64,000 nt of DNA from Deltaproteobacteria bacterium. Lineage in GTDB: Bacteria; Myxococcota_A; UBA9042. The DNA lies in assembly GCA_020632665.1 (NCBI GenBank), contig JACKFC010000010.1, positions 1-64,000 on the forward strand, in the 5' to 3' direction. Shown in pieces: positions 41,616 through 50,069 of this stretch; within the stretch, counting starts at the first letter, position 1, and each line of letters opens with the position of its first letter. Under the pieces are notes generated by a model. It saw nothing but the letters and a program-made list of their open reading frames with translations, did no database searches and was not told the DNA's origin. Both the position numbers and the translations under genes were made by a program.

Positions 41616-43159
41616 GGCAGCACCTCGTAGTGCGCCTCGAAGGGCTCCTGCAGCGCGTTGCCGGCCCAATCCCGCAGGCCACCGGCGCGGACCTGCAGCA
41701 CGTAGCGGCCCGGGGCGAGCGGCGCGCGCGGGGTCACGTTCACGAGATGCTCCTGCGCCTGCACGATCGACTCGACGGTGCCGCGCTCGGGGCCGAGATC
41801 TTCGCGGTAGAGGCGGACCGAGCCCTGCCATGCCGTCTTCGGCTCGACCATCTCGGTCAGCGTCACGCCGACCCGCGAGGTGGGCCGCAGCGTCTTGCTG
41901 CCGTCCGGTGGCCAGACCCAGGTCACCCGCGGCGGGGTGGTGTCGGGCGCGGCGAGCAGCGGCACCACGCCGGAGCCGGCGGCACCCTCCTTGTCGGCCT
42001 TGTCGTCGACCGAGAGCAGCAGCAGGTTGCCGACCGGGGTGGCGGTGTCGAGGTCGCCGGTCATGGTCCAGCGGCCGATCTCTTCGATGGCGTCGAGGTC
42101 GCTGATGTCGAAGCCGACGGCGTGGTCGCTCTCGCCGCAGAAGGCGCGGTCTTCGTGGAAGAAGACGTAGCCGCCCTTGCCGTTGGTCACGGCCTCGGCG
42201 CGGAATTTCGGCGCCGACGGGTCGCGGATATCCCAGATCATCAGGCCGCCGCCGCCGTCTTTGCGGGTGGCCCAGAAGAGCCCGTCGCGGACGTTGTTGA
42301 AGTAGTATTTGCGCGGCTTTCCGGTGCTGTCGCGGACGGTGAAGTCGCCGCCGGCGATCGGCTTGGGCTTGCGCGGGTCGGAGATGTCGAGCAGCGCGGC
42401 GCGGGCGTCGTCGGCCGAACCGACCACCAGCAGGTCGCCGATCGCCTGCACCTGGCCGACCCGCAGCGGCGGATCGAAGGTATATTGCTCCACGAGCTTC
42501 GGTTGCGTCGGGTCGCTGGCGTCGACGATGTAGACGCCGGGGTTGCCGCCGCCGACGTAGACCGTCTCGCCCTGCCAGAAGACCGAGAGCGTGACCTTCT
42601 CGTAGGCGTCCGGGTAGAGGAAGTCGTCGAACTTCAGGACGCTGGCGACCTTCGGGTTGGTGAGGTCGGCGAGGTCCCAGAAGAGGATGCCGCCGTAGAT
42701 GATGCCTTCGCCGTGGTTGACCACCGCCCAGCGGCCGCCCTCGAAGGAAAAGCCCACCGAGTGCGTCTCGCGCATCTGCTTGGTCGTCGCGTAGCCGACC
42801 CGCTCGGGCTGGCAGGGGTTGCTCATGTCGAAGAGCGAGACGCCGCCCTGCGCCGCCGTCTCGGGCGCCCACGGCATGAAGAGGTAGCCCTCGAAGGGCA
42901 CGACGAGGTTGTGGTGCTGGGTCTTGTCGTCGGGGCCGCCGCTGACCCAGGCGCAGACCGCGCCGAGTTTGTCGGCTGCGATGGCGACGTGACCCGCTCC
43001 CGGCCCGGCCATCGGCTCGTGCGCGCCGGGGTCGGGGTAGGGGTCGACGGCGGCAGGCTCGGCGTCGGTGCAGCCGGGCGCGGCGAGGGCGCAAGCGAGC
43101 GTGAGGAGCGGGGCGATTCGTTCGACGACGCGACGGGGACGGGCGTGGCTGGGCTTCAA
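41612..43159 (-). CDS. LVIVD-repeat beta-propeller lipoprotein
   Basis: The ~515-residue protein has a signal ending ALAAPGC. Repeats of the LVIVD type follow, each a strand giving a name/value pair: GVSLFDMSNPCQPERVG, GILFWDLADLTNPKVAS, GVYIVDASDPTQPKLVE, ALLDISDPRKPKPIA. A C-terminal Ig-like module has DTTPPRVTWVWPPDG. Start TTG 43159 is chosen because AGGAGG sits 5 nt upstream; a longer frame without a signal is rejected. LVIVD proteins are cell-surface or adhesion-associated. Here it leads an operon with the symporter and may be its extracytoplasmic partner; this is inference. Confidence 0.8.
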   Translation of the reverse strand: MKPSHARPRRVVERIAPLLTLACALAAPGCTDAEPAAVDPYPDPGAHEPMAGPGAGHVAIAADKLGAVCAWVSGGPDDKTQHHNLVVPFEGYLFMPWAPETAAQGGVSLFDMSNPCQPERVGYATTKQMRETHSVGFSFEGGRWAVVNHGEGIIYGGILFWDLADLTNPKVASVLKFDDFLYPDAYEKVTLSVFWQGETVYVGGGNPGVYIVDASDPTQPKLVEQYTFDPPLRVGQVQAIGDLLVVGSADDARAALLDISDPRKPKPIAGGDFTVRDSTGKPRKYYFNNVRDGLFWATRKDGGGGLMIWDIRDPSAPKFRAEAVTNGKGGYVFFHEDRAFCGESDHAVGFDISDLDAIEEIGRWTMTGDLDTATPVGNLLLLSVDDKADKEGAAGSGVVPLLAAPDTTPPRVTWVWPPDGSKTLRPTSRVGVTLTEMVEPKTAWQGSVRLYREDLGPERGTVESIVQAQEHLVNVTPRAPLAPGRYVLQVRAGGLRDWAGNALQEPFEAHYEVLP

Positions 43160-43287
43160 GGAGGCCTCCTGTGGTGCGCAGGAGTCTGCACCGGGCGCGC
43201 CGCCGCGGCCAGGGAAGCGTGCGCCACGCTGCGGAAATCCGGGCCGTGCTTGCCGCGATCGCGGGCAACGGGTACATCGCCGCGGCG

Positions 43288-45255
43288 ATGAGCGACCTGC
43301 CGACCCTGCCGATCTTGCCCCCGACCGAAGACATCGAACGCACCGCGGCGCGGCTGACGGCGGCGGGGATCTCGACCCACGCGACGGTCGGTCTGCCGCC
43401 CGAGGCGCTGCCCGGCGGTCGGCCGAGCCCGGGGCTGCCACGCTACCGCACCCAGCCCGGCACCGATGCCACCGACGACGGGGCGCTGCTCGCCCTCGGC
43501 GACGTGCTCGGCGAGGGCGGCATGGGCGTGGTCCACCTCGCCCGGCAGCACAGCCTCTCGCGCGACGTCGCGGTCAAGCGGGTGCGTGGCGATCTGCACG
43601 ACGGCAGCGAGGAGCGCTCGGCGGTGGCCGAGGGCCGGCTGGTCACCGAGGCGCTCGTCACAGGCGCGCTCGACCACCCGAATATCGTGCCGATCTACGA
43701 GCTCGGCCTGGACGAGGCCGGCGGCCCGCTGATGGTGATGAAGCGGATCGAGGGGCGGCCCTGGTCCGACGCGCTCTCCGAGCGACCGATGCCGGGCGCG
43801 CCGAATTTCCTCGATTGGCTCGAGCCGCAGCTGCGCGTGCTGCTCGCCGTCTGCGACGCCATCCGCTTCGCCCATGCCCGCGGCGTGCTGCACCGCGACA
43901 TCAAGCCCGAGAACGTCATGCTCGGCGGCTTTGGCGAGGTCTTGGTGGTCGATTGGGGTGTGGCGGTGACGCTGCGCGACGACGCCGATCCGCGCTTCCC
44001 CCGCGCCCGCGAGAGCCGCCACATCGCCGGCACGCCCGCCTTCATGGCGCCCGAGTTGGTCGACGGCGATGGCCGCAAACAGGGGGTGCACACCGACGTC
44101 TATCTGCTCGGCGCGACGCTGCACGAGCTGCTGACCGGCCGGGCGCCGCACGACGCCGAGTCGGTGCACACCAGCCTCTTCTCGGCCTGGGAGTCGCGGC
44201 CGCCGGCCTTCCCGCCCGGCATCCCGGCGCCGCTCGCGGAGATCTGCCGCTGCGCCTTGGCCCGGCTGCCCGAAGACCGCTACGCCGACGTCGCCGCGCT
44301 GCGTTCGGCGCTCGACGACTTCCTGCTGCACCGCGCCAGCATCGAGATCACCGAGCGCTCGCTGCGCCTCGCCGCGCAGCTGCACGCCACACCACCTGCC
44401 GACGCCCTCGACGGCAGCAGCCAGATCGACCCGCTCGGCGTGCACAAGACCTTCGCCCGCTGCCGCTTCGGCTTCTTGCAGGCGCTCGAGATCTGGCCGG
44501 AGAACGCCCGCGCCGCCGCCGGCTTGCAGGACGTCCTGCTGCTCATGATCCACCGCCTGCTCGACGCCGGTGAGCTGAACCAGGCCGCGCTGCTGATCGA
44601 GGAGCTGCCGCTGCCCGACGACGTCGCCGCCGAGCGGCTACGCGACCTGCGACAGGCACAGAAAGCCCGCGAACGCGACCTCCGCGCGCTCGGTGCCATC
44701 GGCCGCCGGCACGACGATCGCGTCGGCATCATCTACCGCCGCCGCTTCTTGGTCGGGCTCTCGACGATCTGGGCCGGCGTCGCCGTCGCCGAGGGCGTCG
44801 CCTCGGAGCGTGGCGCGCTCTCGCCTGCGGTGCACGCGGTGATCCCCTTCGTGATGCTGCTGATCACCTTCGTCTACGGCATCGTCCGCCGCGAGCCGAT
44901 GCGGGCGGCTGGCGTGAACCTGCGGCTCTACAATATCGCCACCATCACGCTCGGCGCGATCGTCATCGAGCGGCTGCTCGGCGCCGTCGTCGGCGCGCCG
45001 ATCCCGCTGCTGCTGGCCTTCGAGAGCCTGCTCTTCTTCATCGGCATCGGCGCCAACGCGGCCTTCACCCGCCGCAAGATCGCGCCCTCGATGCTGGCCT
45101 ACGCCGCTGGCGCCGCGGTCGGCGCGGTCTGGCCCGAGGCGATCTTCTGGGTCAGCGCGGCGACCCACCTGCTCGGCATCGGCAGCTTGACGCTGGCCTG
45201 GCGCGCCGAAGACAGCCGCGCCGTCGGCAGCCCGGGGCCGGCCCCGCTCGCCTAG
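43288..45255 (+). CDS. Membrane-anchored Ser/Thr protein kinase
   Basis: The 655-residue product has a Hanks-type kinase domain: glycine loop GEGGMGVV (75-82), lysine K97, HRDIKPEN (202-209), DWG with D222 in place of the usual DFG, and the activation-loop GTPAFMAPEL. An intervening helical region (~350-470) follows, and the C-terminal ~170 residues hold about four to five hydrophobic helices, so the kinase faces the cytoplasm. It is divergently transcribed from the LVIVD lipoprotein with 128 bp between starts, and convergent with the WYL regulator. A DWG variant is known from many bacterial kinases of this group. Substrates are unknown. Confidence 0.9.
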   Translation: MSDLPTLPILPPTEDIERTAARLTAAGISTHATVGLPPEALPGGRPSPGLPRYRTQPGTDATDDGALLALGDVLGEGGMGVVHLARQHSLSRDVAVKRVRGDLHDGSEERSAVAEGRLVTEALVTGALDHPNIVPIYELGLDEAGGPLMVMKRIEGRPWSDALSERPMPGAPNFLDWLEPQLRVLLAVCDAIRFAHARGVLHRDIKPENVMLGGFGEVLVVDWGVAVTLRDDADPRFPRARESRHIAGTPAFMAPELVDGDGRKQGVHTDVYLLGATLHELLTGRAPHDAESVHTSLFSAWESRPPAFPPGIPAPLAEICRCALARLPEDRYADVAALRSALDDFLLHRASIEITERSLRLAAQLHATPPADALDGSSQIDPLGVHKTFARCRFGFLQALEIWPENARAAAGLQDVLLLMIHRLLDAGELNQAALLIEELPLPDDVAAERLRDLRQAQKARERDLRALGAIGRRHDDRVGIIYRRRFLVGLSTIWAGVAVAEGVASERGALSPAVHAVIPFVMLLITFVYGIVRREPMRAAGVNLRLYNIATITLGAIVIERLLGAVVGAPIPLLLAFESLLFFIGIGANAAFTRRKIAPSMLAYAAGAAVGAVWPEAIFWVSAATHLLGIGSLTLAWRAEDSRAVGSPGPAPLA

Positions 45256-45256
45256 C

Positions 45257-46243
45257 TCAGCCCTTGTAGCGACCTGCCGCAGCGCCGAGCGTCTGCGCGA
45301 TCTCCGCCCGCAGCCACGCCGGGGCGACGACTTCGCAATGCGCGCCGAAGCCGAGCAACATCGTCCGCAGCGCGCGGGTGTCTGCGACCGTCGCGCGCAG
45401 CCGCAGCGAGCCGTCGGCCTGGTCCTGCACCGCCTGGTCGGGCGCGATCGGCACCTCGACCAGGCGGGCGCCGGCGAGCGCGTCGAGCACGAGCTCCAGC
45501 GCCACCGGCTCGTCCGAGAGCAAGTAGCCCATCGCGTCGCTCTGCGCGTAGGACTGGGCGTCGAAGCCGTCCTTGTCGCGTGCCGGCCGCTCGCTCGCCT
45601 TCGCCACCACGAAGCGGTGCAGCGCGAGCTGCAGGACGTCGTCGTAGTCGCCGTGCATCGCCAGCAGATAGCCCACGCCGTCGCGGTAGACCAAGCCGAG
45701 CGGGTGCAGGCGGTAGCTGCGTGCCTCGCGTTCACCGCGCCGGCAATAGCGGGCGTCGATCTCGACACCCGCCATCAACGCTTCGGAGATCTGGTCCGCC
45801 AACGCCGGCTCGACCTGCGGCAGCTCGGCCCGCATCCCGCTGCTCGCGACGGCCACGCGCTTGGTCCAGCGCCCGAGCGTGGTCGGCGCGAGGACCTCTT
45901 CGGCGGTGCGGAAATGCGGGGTCAGCCGCTGCCGCGAGGCCACCGGCAACAAGGGCTCGAGGAAGGCCTGCGCCAAACGCAGCGCCACTGCCTCGTGGGT
46001 CGCGAGGCCGGGGATCTCGAAGCCGTGGGCCTCCAGCGCGAAGGACCACCCGCGCGGTCGGTTCTCGTCGCAGACCAGGGGAAAACGCTCGGAGAGGTGC
46101 TGCAGGTCGCGCTGCACCGTGCGCATCGAGACGCTGTAGCCGTCCTGCGTCAGCCGCGCCGTCAGCTCTTTGGTGCCGATGCGCTGCGGATAGCGCGGCA
46201 GGTAGCGGAGCATCTGCCATTGGCGGTGTATCGCGTCGAGCAT
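45257..46243 (-). CDS. WYL-domain transcriptional regulator
   Basis: The product is ~328 residues with an N-terminal winged helix (MLRYLPRYPQRIGTKELTARL, then SMRTVQRDLQHLSERF, the recognition part). A WYL domain in the middle carries RSYRLHPLGLVYRDGVGYLLA (the WYL/Sm-like fold that binds ligands) and a C-terminal WCX-type extension follows. ATG 46243 is preferred over ATG 46285 because GGAG lies close upstream and the family begins near there. WYL regulators often sense single-stranded nucleic acids or nucleotides and control defence or DNA-damage genes; the target here is unknown. It converges on the kinase gene with a 1-bp gap. Confidence 0.85.
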   Translation of the reverse strand: MLDAIHRQWQMLRYLPRYPQRIGTKELTARLTQDGYSVSMRTVQRDLQHLSERFPLVCDENRPRGWSFALEAHGFEIPGLATHEAVALRLAQAFLEPLLPVASRQRLTPHFRTAEEVLAPTTLGRWTKRVAVASSGMRAELPQVEPALADQISEALMAGVEIDARYCRRGEREARSYRLHPLGLVYRDGVGYLLAMHGDYDDVLQLALHRFVVAKASERPARDKDGFDAQSYAQSDAMGYLLSDEPVALELVLDALAGARLVEVPIAPDQAVQDQADGSLRLRATVADTRALRTMLLGFGAHCEVVAPAWLRAEIAQTLGAAAGRYKG

Positions 46244-46372
46244 CCAACTCCGGTCGGGGGGCGGCTTCGCTGACCACCCTGTCATCTGACGTCCGTTGCC
46301 GGAATCGCACCACAGGGCTGCGAAACCGGCAACGGGCCTCTTGCTCGGATGTGACGCGATCTGTCGCTTTGC

Positions 46373-46702
46373 TCACCCCGCCTGCTGTGCGCGACGGCGA
46401 AGCGCCTCGATCAGCTTGCACGACGGGCTGTAGCCCTCGTTGCAGGCGTGCTTGAGGTAGCGCACGCCCTCGGCGCGACGCTGCTTGCCGGCGCCGCCGA
46501 CCAGGTACCAGATGCCGAGCCAGTTGCAGCTCTTCATCTCGCCGTCATCGCAGGACTCGGCGTGCGACATCGCCTTGTCCGAGGCGGACGAGGGCATCGA
46601 CGACGCGGCACCGATGCCGGAGGACGAGGTGGCGCCGCAGCCGGTGGTCAGCGAAAGGCTGGTGAGCAGGCTGGCAGCAATGATCCAAGACTTCGACTTC
46701 AT
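46373..46702 (-). CDS. Small lipoprotein with one Sel1-like unit
   Basis: The 109-residue product has a signal peptide (SWIIAASLLTSLSLTTGC) forming a lipobox, a Ser-rich spacer, and a Cys-containing helical region: SCDDGEMKSCNWLGIWYLVGG, then GVRYLKHACNEGYSPSCKLIEALRRR. The pattern of short helices with a Cys at the start of each pair is like a single Sel1/TPR unit with disulfide-bonded helices. GGAGG precedes ATG 46702 by 7 nt. The next gene upstream, at 46795, is in the same direction. Function unknown. Confidence 0.65.
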   Translation of the reverse strand: MKSKSWIIAASLLTSLSLTTGCGATSSSGIGAASSMPSSASDKAMSHAESCDDGEMKSCNWLGIWYLVGGAGKQRRAEGVRYLKHACNEGYSPSCKLIEALRRRAQQAG

Positions 46703-46751
46703 GATGGTTCCTCCCTTCCTTCCCTTCCGTGGGGTGGTGCCATCAAGGACG

Positions 46752-46767
46752 CATCGCTTCGGCGATG
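46752..46767. other. CATCGC-TTCG-GCGATG hairpin
   Basis: A perfect 6-bp stem with a TTCG tetraloop (plus strand; CGAA on the minus strand) lies in the 92-bp gap between the large envelope gene and the small lipoprotein gene. A T-run (TTTTTTT) occurs 17 bases further on the plus strand, too far for a textbook terminator. It may be an mRNA processing or end structure. Confidence 0.35.
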
Positions 46768-46794
46768 GATCTATCTGCGGCCGATTTTTTTCGT

Positions 46795-49224
46795 TCAGAT
46801 GCGGAAAACCAGGGCCGCGGTCCAGCGAACGCCGCCGCCGCCGGCGTACCAATAGCCGCCCGCCTCGATTCGACCGATGACGAAATCGAGGAAGAGGCCG
46901 GCGCCGAGCGGGTGGTAATGCGCCAATGCGTCGTCGCCGAACCAGCGGGCGAGGTTGAGGTTGAAGTCCCACCAAAAGCCGAATCGACCGCCGCCACGGC
47001 CGGCGACGCGGACGTTGAGCGCGCTGTGCGAGGTCGTCGCGGTGTCTTGCCGCTCGTAGCGCAGGCCAAAGCCGGTGAGCGCGCCTTCTTCGGTCTTCCA
47101 GGTGCCGATCATCGCGCCGAAGTGCAGCCCACCGATGCCGAGGTTGAGCGGGTCGATCTCCCCGCCCGCCTCGAAGCGGGCGACGCCGAAGACGACGGCG
47201 TCGGCGCCGAGCCGTAGGCCCAGCAGCGAGGGGCGGGTCACGGTGGGGCCGCCGTGCAGGCGGAGCTCGAGGTAGCTCTCGTCGCGCTCGCGCTCTTGCA
47301 CGAAGGCCGTCTCCGAGAGCGCTTCGTAGCGGCGTCGCGTGGCGCGGTCCGGCTCGGGTAGCTCGGGGTCCACCAAGCGCTTCGGGTCGATATTCGAGGC
47401 GTCGCCGCCGGCGCGGCTGCCCTCGCCGCCGACCAGGGCCGCGAGCGGATCGTAGGCCGGCGTGGCGCGACGCGCCTTGCGCGCCGGGGCTTTGCTCGCG
47501 CCGTTCTTCGCCACCAGCCGTACCGCGCGGTGGCGGCCCCAGGTGCCCGGCCCTCCGGCGACCTCGGCCGGGAGCTTGAGCACCTGCGCGATCCGCCCCG
47601 CGTCGCTGCCGTGCAGCCCGGCGCCGACGAGGTAGGCCTGCAGCGCGAGGTCGACCGCGCCGACCGCGTCGCCGCGGCCTGCCGCTTCGTCGGCCTTGCC
47701 GCGCAGCGATTGCGCCAGCGGCTGCAGCGCGCGCTGGTCGAGGCCGTGGGCCAGCTTGGCCGCGGCGGCGATCGCCGCGCTGCGCATCTGCGGCACCCGG
47801 GTCACGCTCAGCGGGTCGCGGCCGGCCTTGTCGTCGTAGCCCGAATCCTCGGATTGATTCGCGTAGCGGAAGGGCAGGGTGGTCTCGCCGCCGGGCCAAC
47901 GCGCGGCGATCGTGCCGCTGACGGCGAAGGCGTGGCGCTCGTGGTCGATGACCCGGGTGATGGTGTGGCGAATGCGATCGACCACGCGACGGATGCCGCG
48001 GCGGGTCCGCTTCACCGGGACCGACACGTTTCGGCACCGTTGCGCCGTCGTGTAATTGTTGCGGCAGGTGCGACGCGAATAGCCGTTGCCGACATACGAG
48101 GTCGTGCAGGTCTGATTCGCATAACGCTGATAGTATTCGCATTTCCGCTGCGATTCGTAGGTCGTATAGGTCTCGACGTAGGGCACCTCACGGATTCGCT
48201 CTTCGATCCAGGAGACCCGCTTGCGCGTCTGCCAGCGGTCGGCGCGCTGCTGACACGGCCCGAACTGCACGGTCAGGGTCACGCCGACGCCGCCGGAGCC
48301 TTGTTTCAGCGCGCTGCGCAGGCCGCTCTGCAGCTCGGAGCAGGCGGTGACCGAGCCGACGTCGTAGTGCACCCGGCGTAGCTGCGCGCGGACGGCGTCG
48401 CCGCCTCGGCCGCCGAAGCGCCGCGCCAGCTCGAGCTCGGCCCAGCACAGGCCGGGGGCGGTGCCGCAGACCTTGGCTGCGCGGCGCTCGTGGATCTGCC
48501 GGGCGTGGCTGCGCGCGCTGTCGCGACGTGCCGCTTGGCTGCGGTCGTCGGGCAGTACGCCGGCGAGCCGCTCGGCGAGGGTGTAGGCTTCGAGCGTGCG
48601 CTCTTCGCCGAGCAGGCTGCGGACCAGGTCCCAACCGCGCTCGAGCGTCGGCCCGGCGAGGTCCGAGAGCGCCTCGCTCAGCGGGCCGCGGTAGCGTCGC
48701 GGCACGATCTGGAGTCGCTGGCCGAGGGCGCGGATCCGCGCGCCGGCCTCGTCGATCGCGCCGGAATCGCCGGTGAGCGCCTGCAGATCGATGCCCGCGG
48801 CGACGCTCAGCGCCTCGCGGATCTCACCGACCACCCGCGCCCGCGCTGCCTCGATGCCGTCGCTGGGGTAATGCCGCCACAGGCCCTTGCCGGCGTAGAG
48901 CGGCAGCAGGATGTCGAGGGCACGATCGCCGTCGCCACTTCGCATCGCGCGCTCGGCGCCCTGAATCGCGGCAACGGAGAGGCGGTCGATGGCGGCGGTG
49001 ATCTTCTCGTCGAGGGCGCGACGCTCCCGGGCGTTCATCAGGTGGCGCTCGCGCCGACGGGCCTGCAGCCAATCGACCAGGGCCTGCGCCGTCTCGCCGC
49101 GCTCGTGCGCCGCGTCGCCGGAGTGGGAGAAGAAGGCCCGCGAGCAACCAGCGCTGCCGAGGGCGAGGACCAGGGTCAGCAGCGTGCCGGTGAGCGCGGC
49201 CACGTGGCGGAGGCGGCGGTTCAT
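46795..49224 (-). CDS. Large envelope lipoprotein of unknown function
   Basis: The ~809-residue product has a signal peptide ending ALGSAGC (lipobox). The N-terminal half is helical with Ala/Arg-rich segments. A Cys-rich middle (CEYYQRYANQTCTTSYVGNGYSRRTCRNNY) may bind metal or form disulfides, and is followed by an Arg-rich RRGIRRVVDRIRHTI helix. The C-terminal ~200 residues look like beta strands with YRYEALSE and GFWWDFNLNLARWF, which suggests an outer-membrane-barrel-like end. ATG 49224 overlaps the stop of the next gene upstream (ATGA). No family is recognised. The two genes probably encode an envelope pair. Confidence 0.55.
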   Translation of the reverse strand: MNRRLRHVAALTGTLLTLVLALGSAGCSRAFFSHSGDAAHERGETAQALVDWLQARRRERHLMNARERRALDEKITAAIDRLSVAAIQGAERAMRSGDGDRALDILLPLYAGKGLWRHYPSDGIEAARARVVGEIREALSVAAGIDLQALTGDSGAIDEAGARIRALGQRLQIVPRRYRGPLSEALSDLAGPTLERGWDLVRSLLGEERTLEAYTLAERLAGVLPDDRSQAARRDSARSHARQIHERRAAKVCGTAPGLCWAELELARRFGGRGGDAVRAQLRRVHYDVGSVTACSELQSGLRSALKQGSGGVGVTLTVQFGPCQQRADRWQTRKRVSWIEERIREVPYVETYTTYESQRKCEYYQRYANQTCTTSYVGNGYSRRTCRNNYTTAQRCRNVSVPVKRTRRGIRRVVDRIRHTITRVIDHERHAFAVSGTIAARWPGGETTLPFRYANQSEDSGYDDKAGRDPLSVTRVPQMRSAAIAAAAKLAHGLDQRALQPLAQSLRGKADEAAGRGDAVGAVDLALQAYLVGAGLHGSDAGRIAQVLKLPAEVAGGPGTWGRHRAVRLVAKNGASKAPARKARRATPAYDPLAALVGGEGSRAGGDASNIDPKRLVDPELPEPDRATRRRYEALSETAFVQERERDESYLELRLHGGPTVTRPSLLGLRLGADAVVFGVARFEAGGEIDPLNLGIGGLHFGAMIGTWKTEEGALTGFGLRYERQDTATTSHSALNVRVAGRGGGRFGFWWDFNLNLARWFGDDALAHYHPLGAGLFLDFVIGRIEAGGYWYAGGGGVRWTAALVFRI

Positions 49225-49934
49225 CGTCCACCTCCGAAGCCGAATTGCAGCCCGACGGTGAAGCGGGAGAGCGAGCCAACCTCGCTGCGCACGCCCCAGC
49301 GCTCGTAGGCCGCGACGAGCTGCAGCCGCTGCAAGCCGACGCTGGCCCGCAACCGCGCGACCCAGATCGGCGAGGGTCCGCCGCTGCGGCGGTCGCCGTA
49401 GACGCTCGGCGCGACGTCGGCGTCCAAGCGCCCGACCAGCCAGCTGCCGTGGCCGACGATGACGCGCAGGCCGATCCGTGGCAGCAGCCGCCAGCCCCGC
49501 AGCCACGGGTGCTCGACGTCGTAGCGGAGCTCGGCTTCGCTGACCAATAGCAACTCACCGGGCCAGAGCAGGTTCCAGCCGTGCAGGCCCCAGACGCCAC
49601 CGACCCGGCCGGCGAGGAGCAGGCTCGGCTTGTCCGCGCCGGGGTCGTCGCCGCCCTTGCCGCTGCCCAGGCCGGCGGTCACCGCGCCCGCGTCGAGGCC
49701 GAAGGTCAGGCCGGCGGCGCCATCGCGCACGCCGCTGTCGAGCCGCAGCGCGAGGCCGTCGCCCCAGCCGGAGGCGCCCTGCCAACGCGACGCCATCAGC
49801 CCGACGGTCGAGGCGCGTTCGGGCAGCACGACGCTTCCCTCGCGTGCGCTGGCGTGGCTCGAGAGCAGAACGCAGGCGAGCAGCGTCCAGAGGGCGGCGC
49901 CTCGGCCGGCCCGTCGTTGTTGGTGCAGCAGCAT
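49221..49934 (-). CDS. Small outer-membrane barrel-like protein
   Basis: The 237-residue protein has a signal peptide ending HASA. The rest shows alternating short strands rich in Gly, Trp and Leu (GVWGLHGWNLLWPGELLL, GLQRLQLVAAYERWG, FTVGLQFGFGGG), which suits a small beta-barrel or channel. AGGAGG precedes ATG 49934. The stop overlaps the start of the 809-residue gene (ATGA), so both are probably translated together. No family is recognised; the fold call is from pattern only. Confidence 0.5.
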   Translation of the reverse strand: MLLHQQRRAGRGAALWTLLACVLLSSHASAREGSVVLPERASTVGLMASRWQGASGWGDGLALRLDSGVRDGAAGLTFGLDAGAVTAGLGSGKGGDDPGADKPSLLLAGRVGGVWGLHGWNLLWPGELLLVSEAELRYDVEHPWLRGWRLLPRIGLRVIVGHGSWLVGRLDADVAPSVYGDRRSGGPSPIWVARLRASVGLQRLQLVAAYERWGVRSEVGSLSRFTVGLQFGFGGGR

Positions 49935-50069
49935 CTTCCCTTCCTCCTGGCCGCATCGACGCACGAGAACCGCGAACGATCTCCGCTGACGATCTCCGCG
50001 AGGCTGCCTCAGGACCTGCCCCCTCGGCAAAAAACGCGACGACGCTGGGCCTTGGGGCATGCTCTGGCG

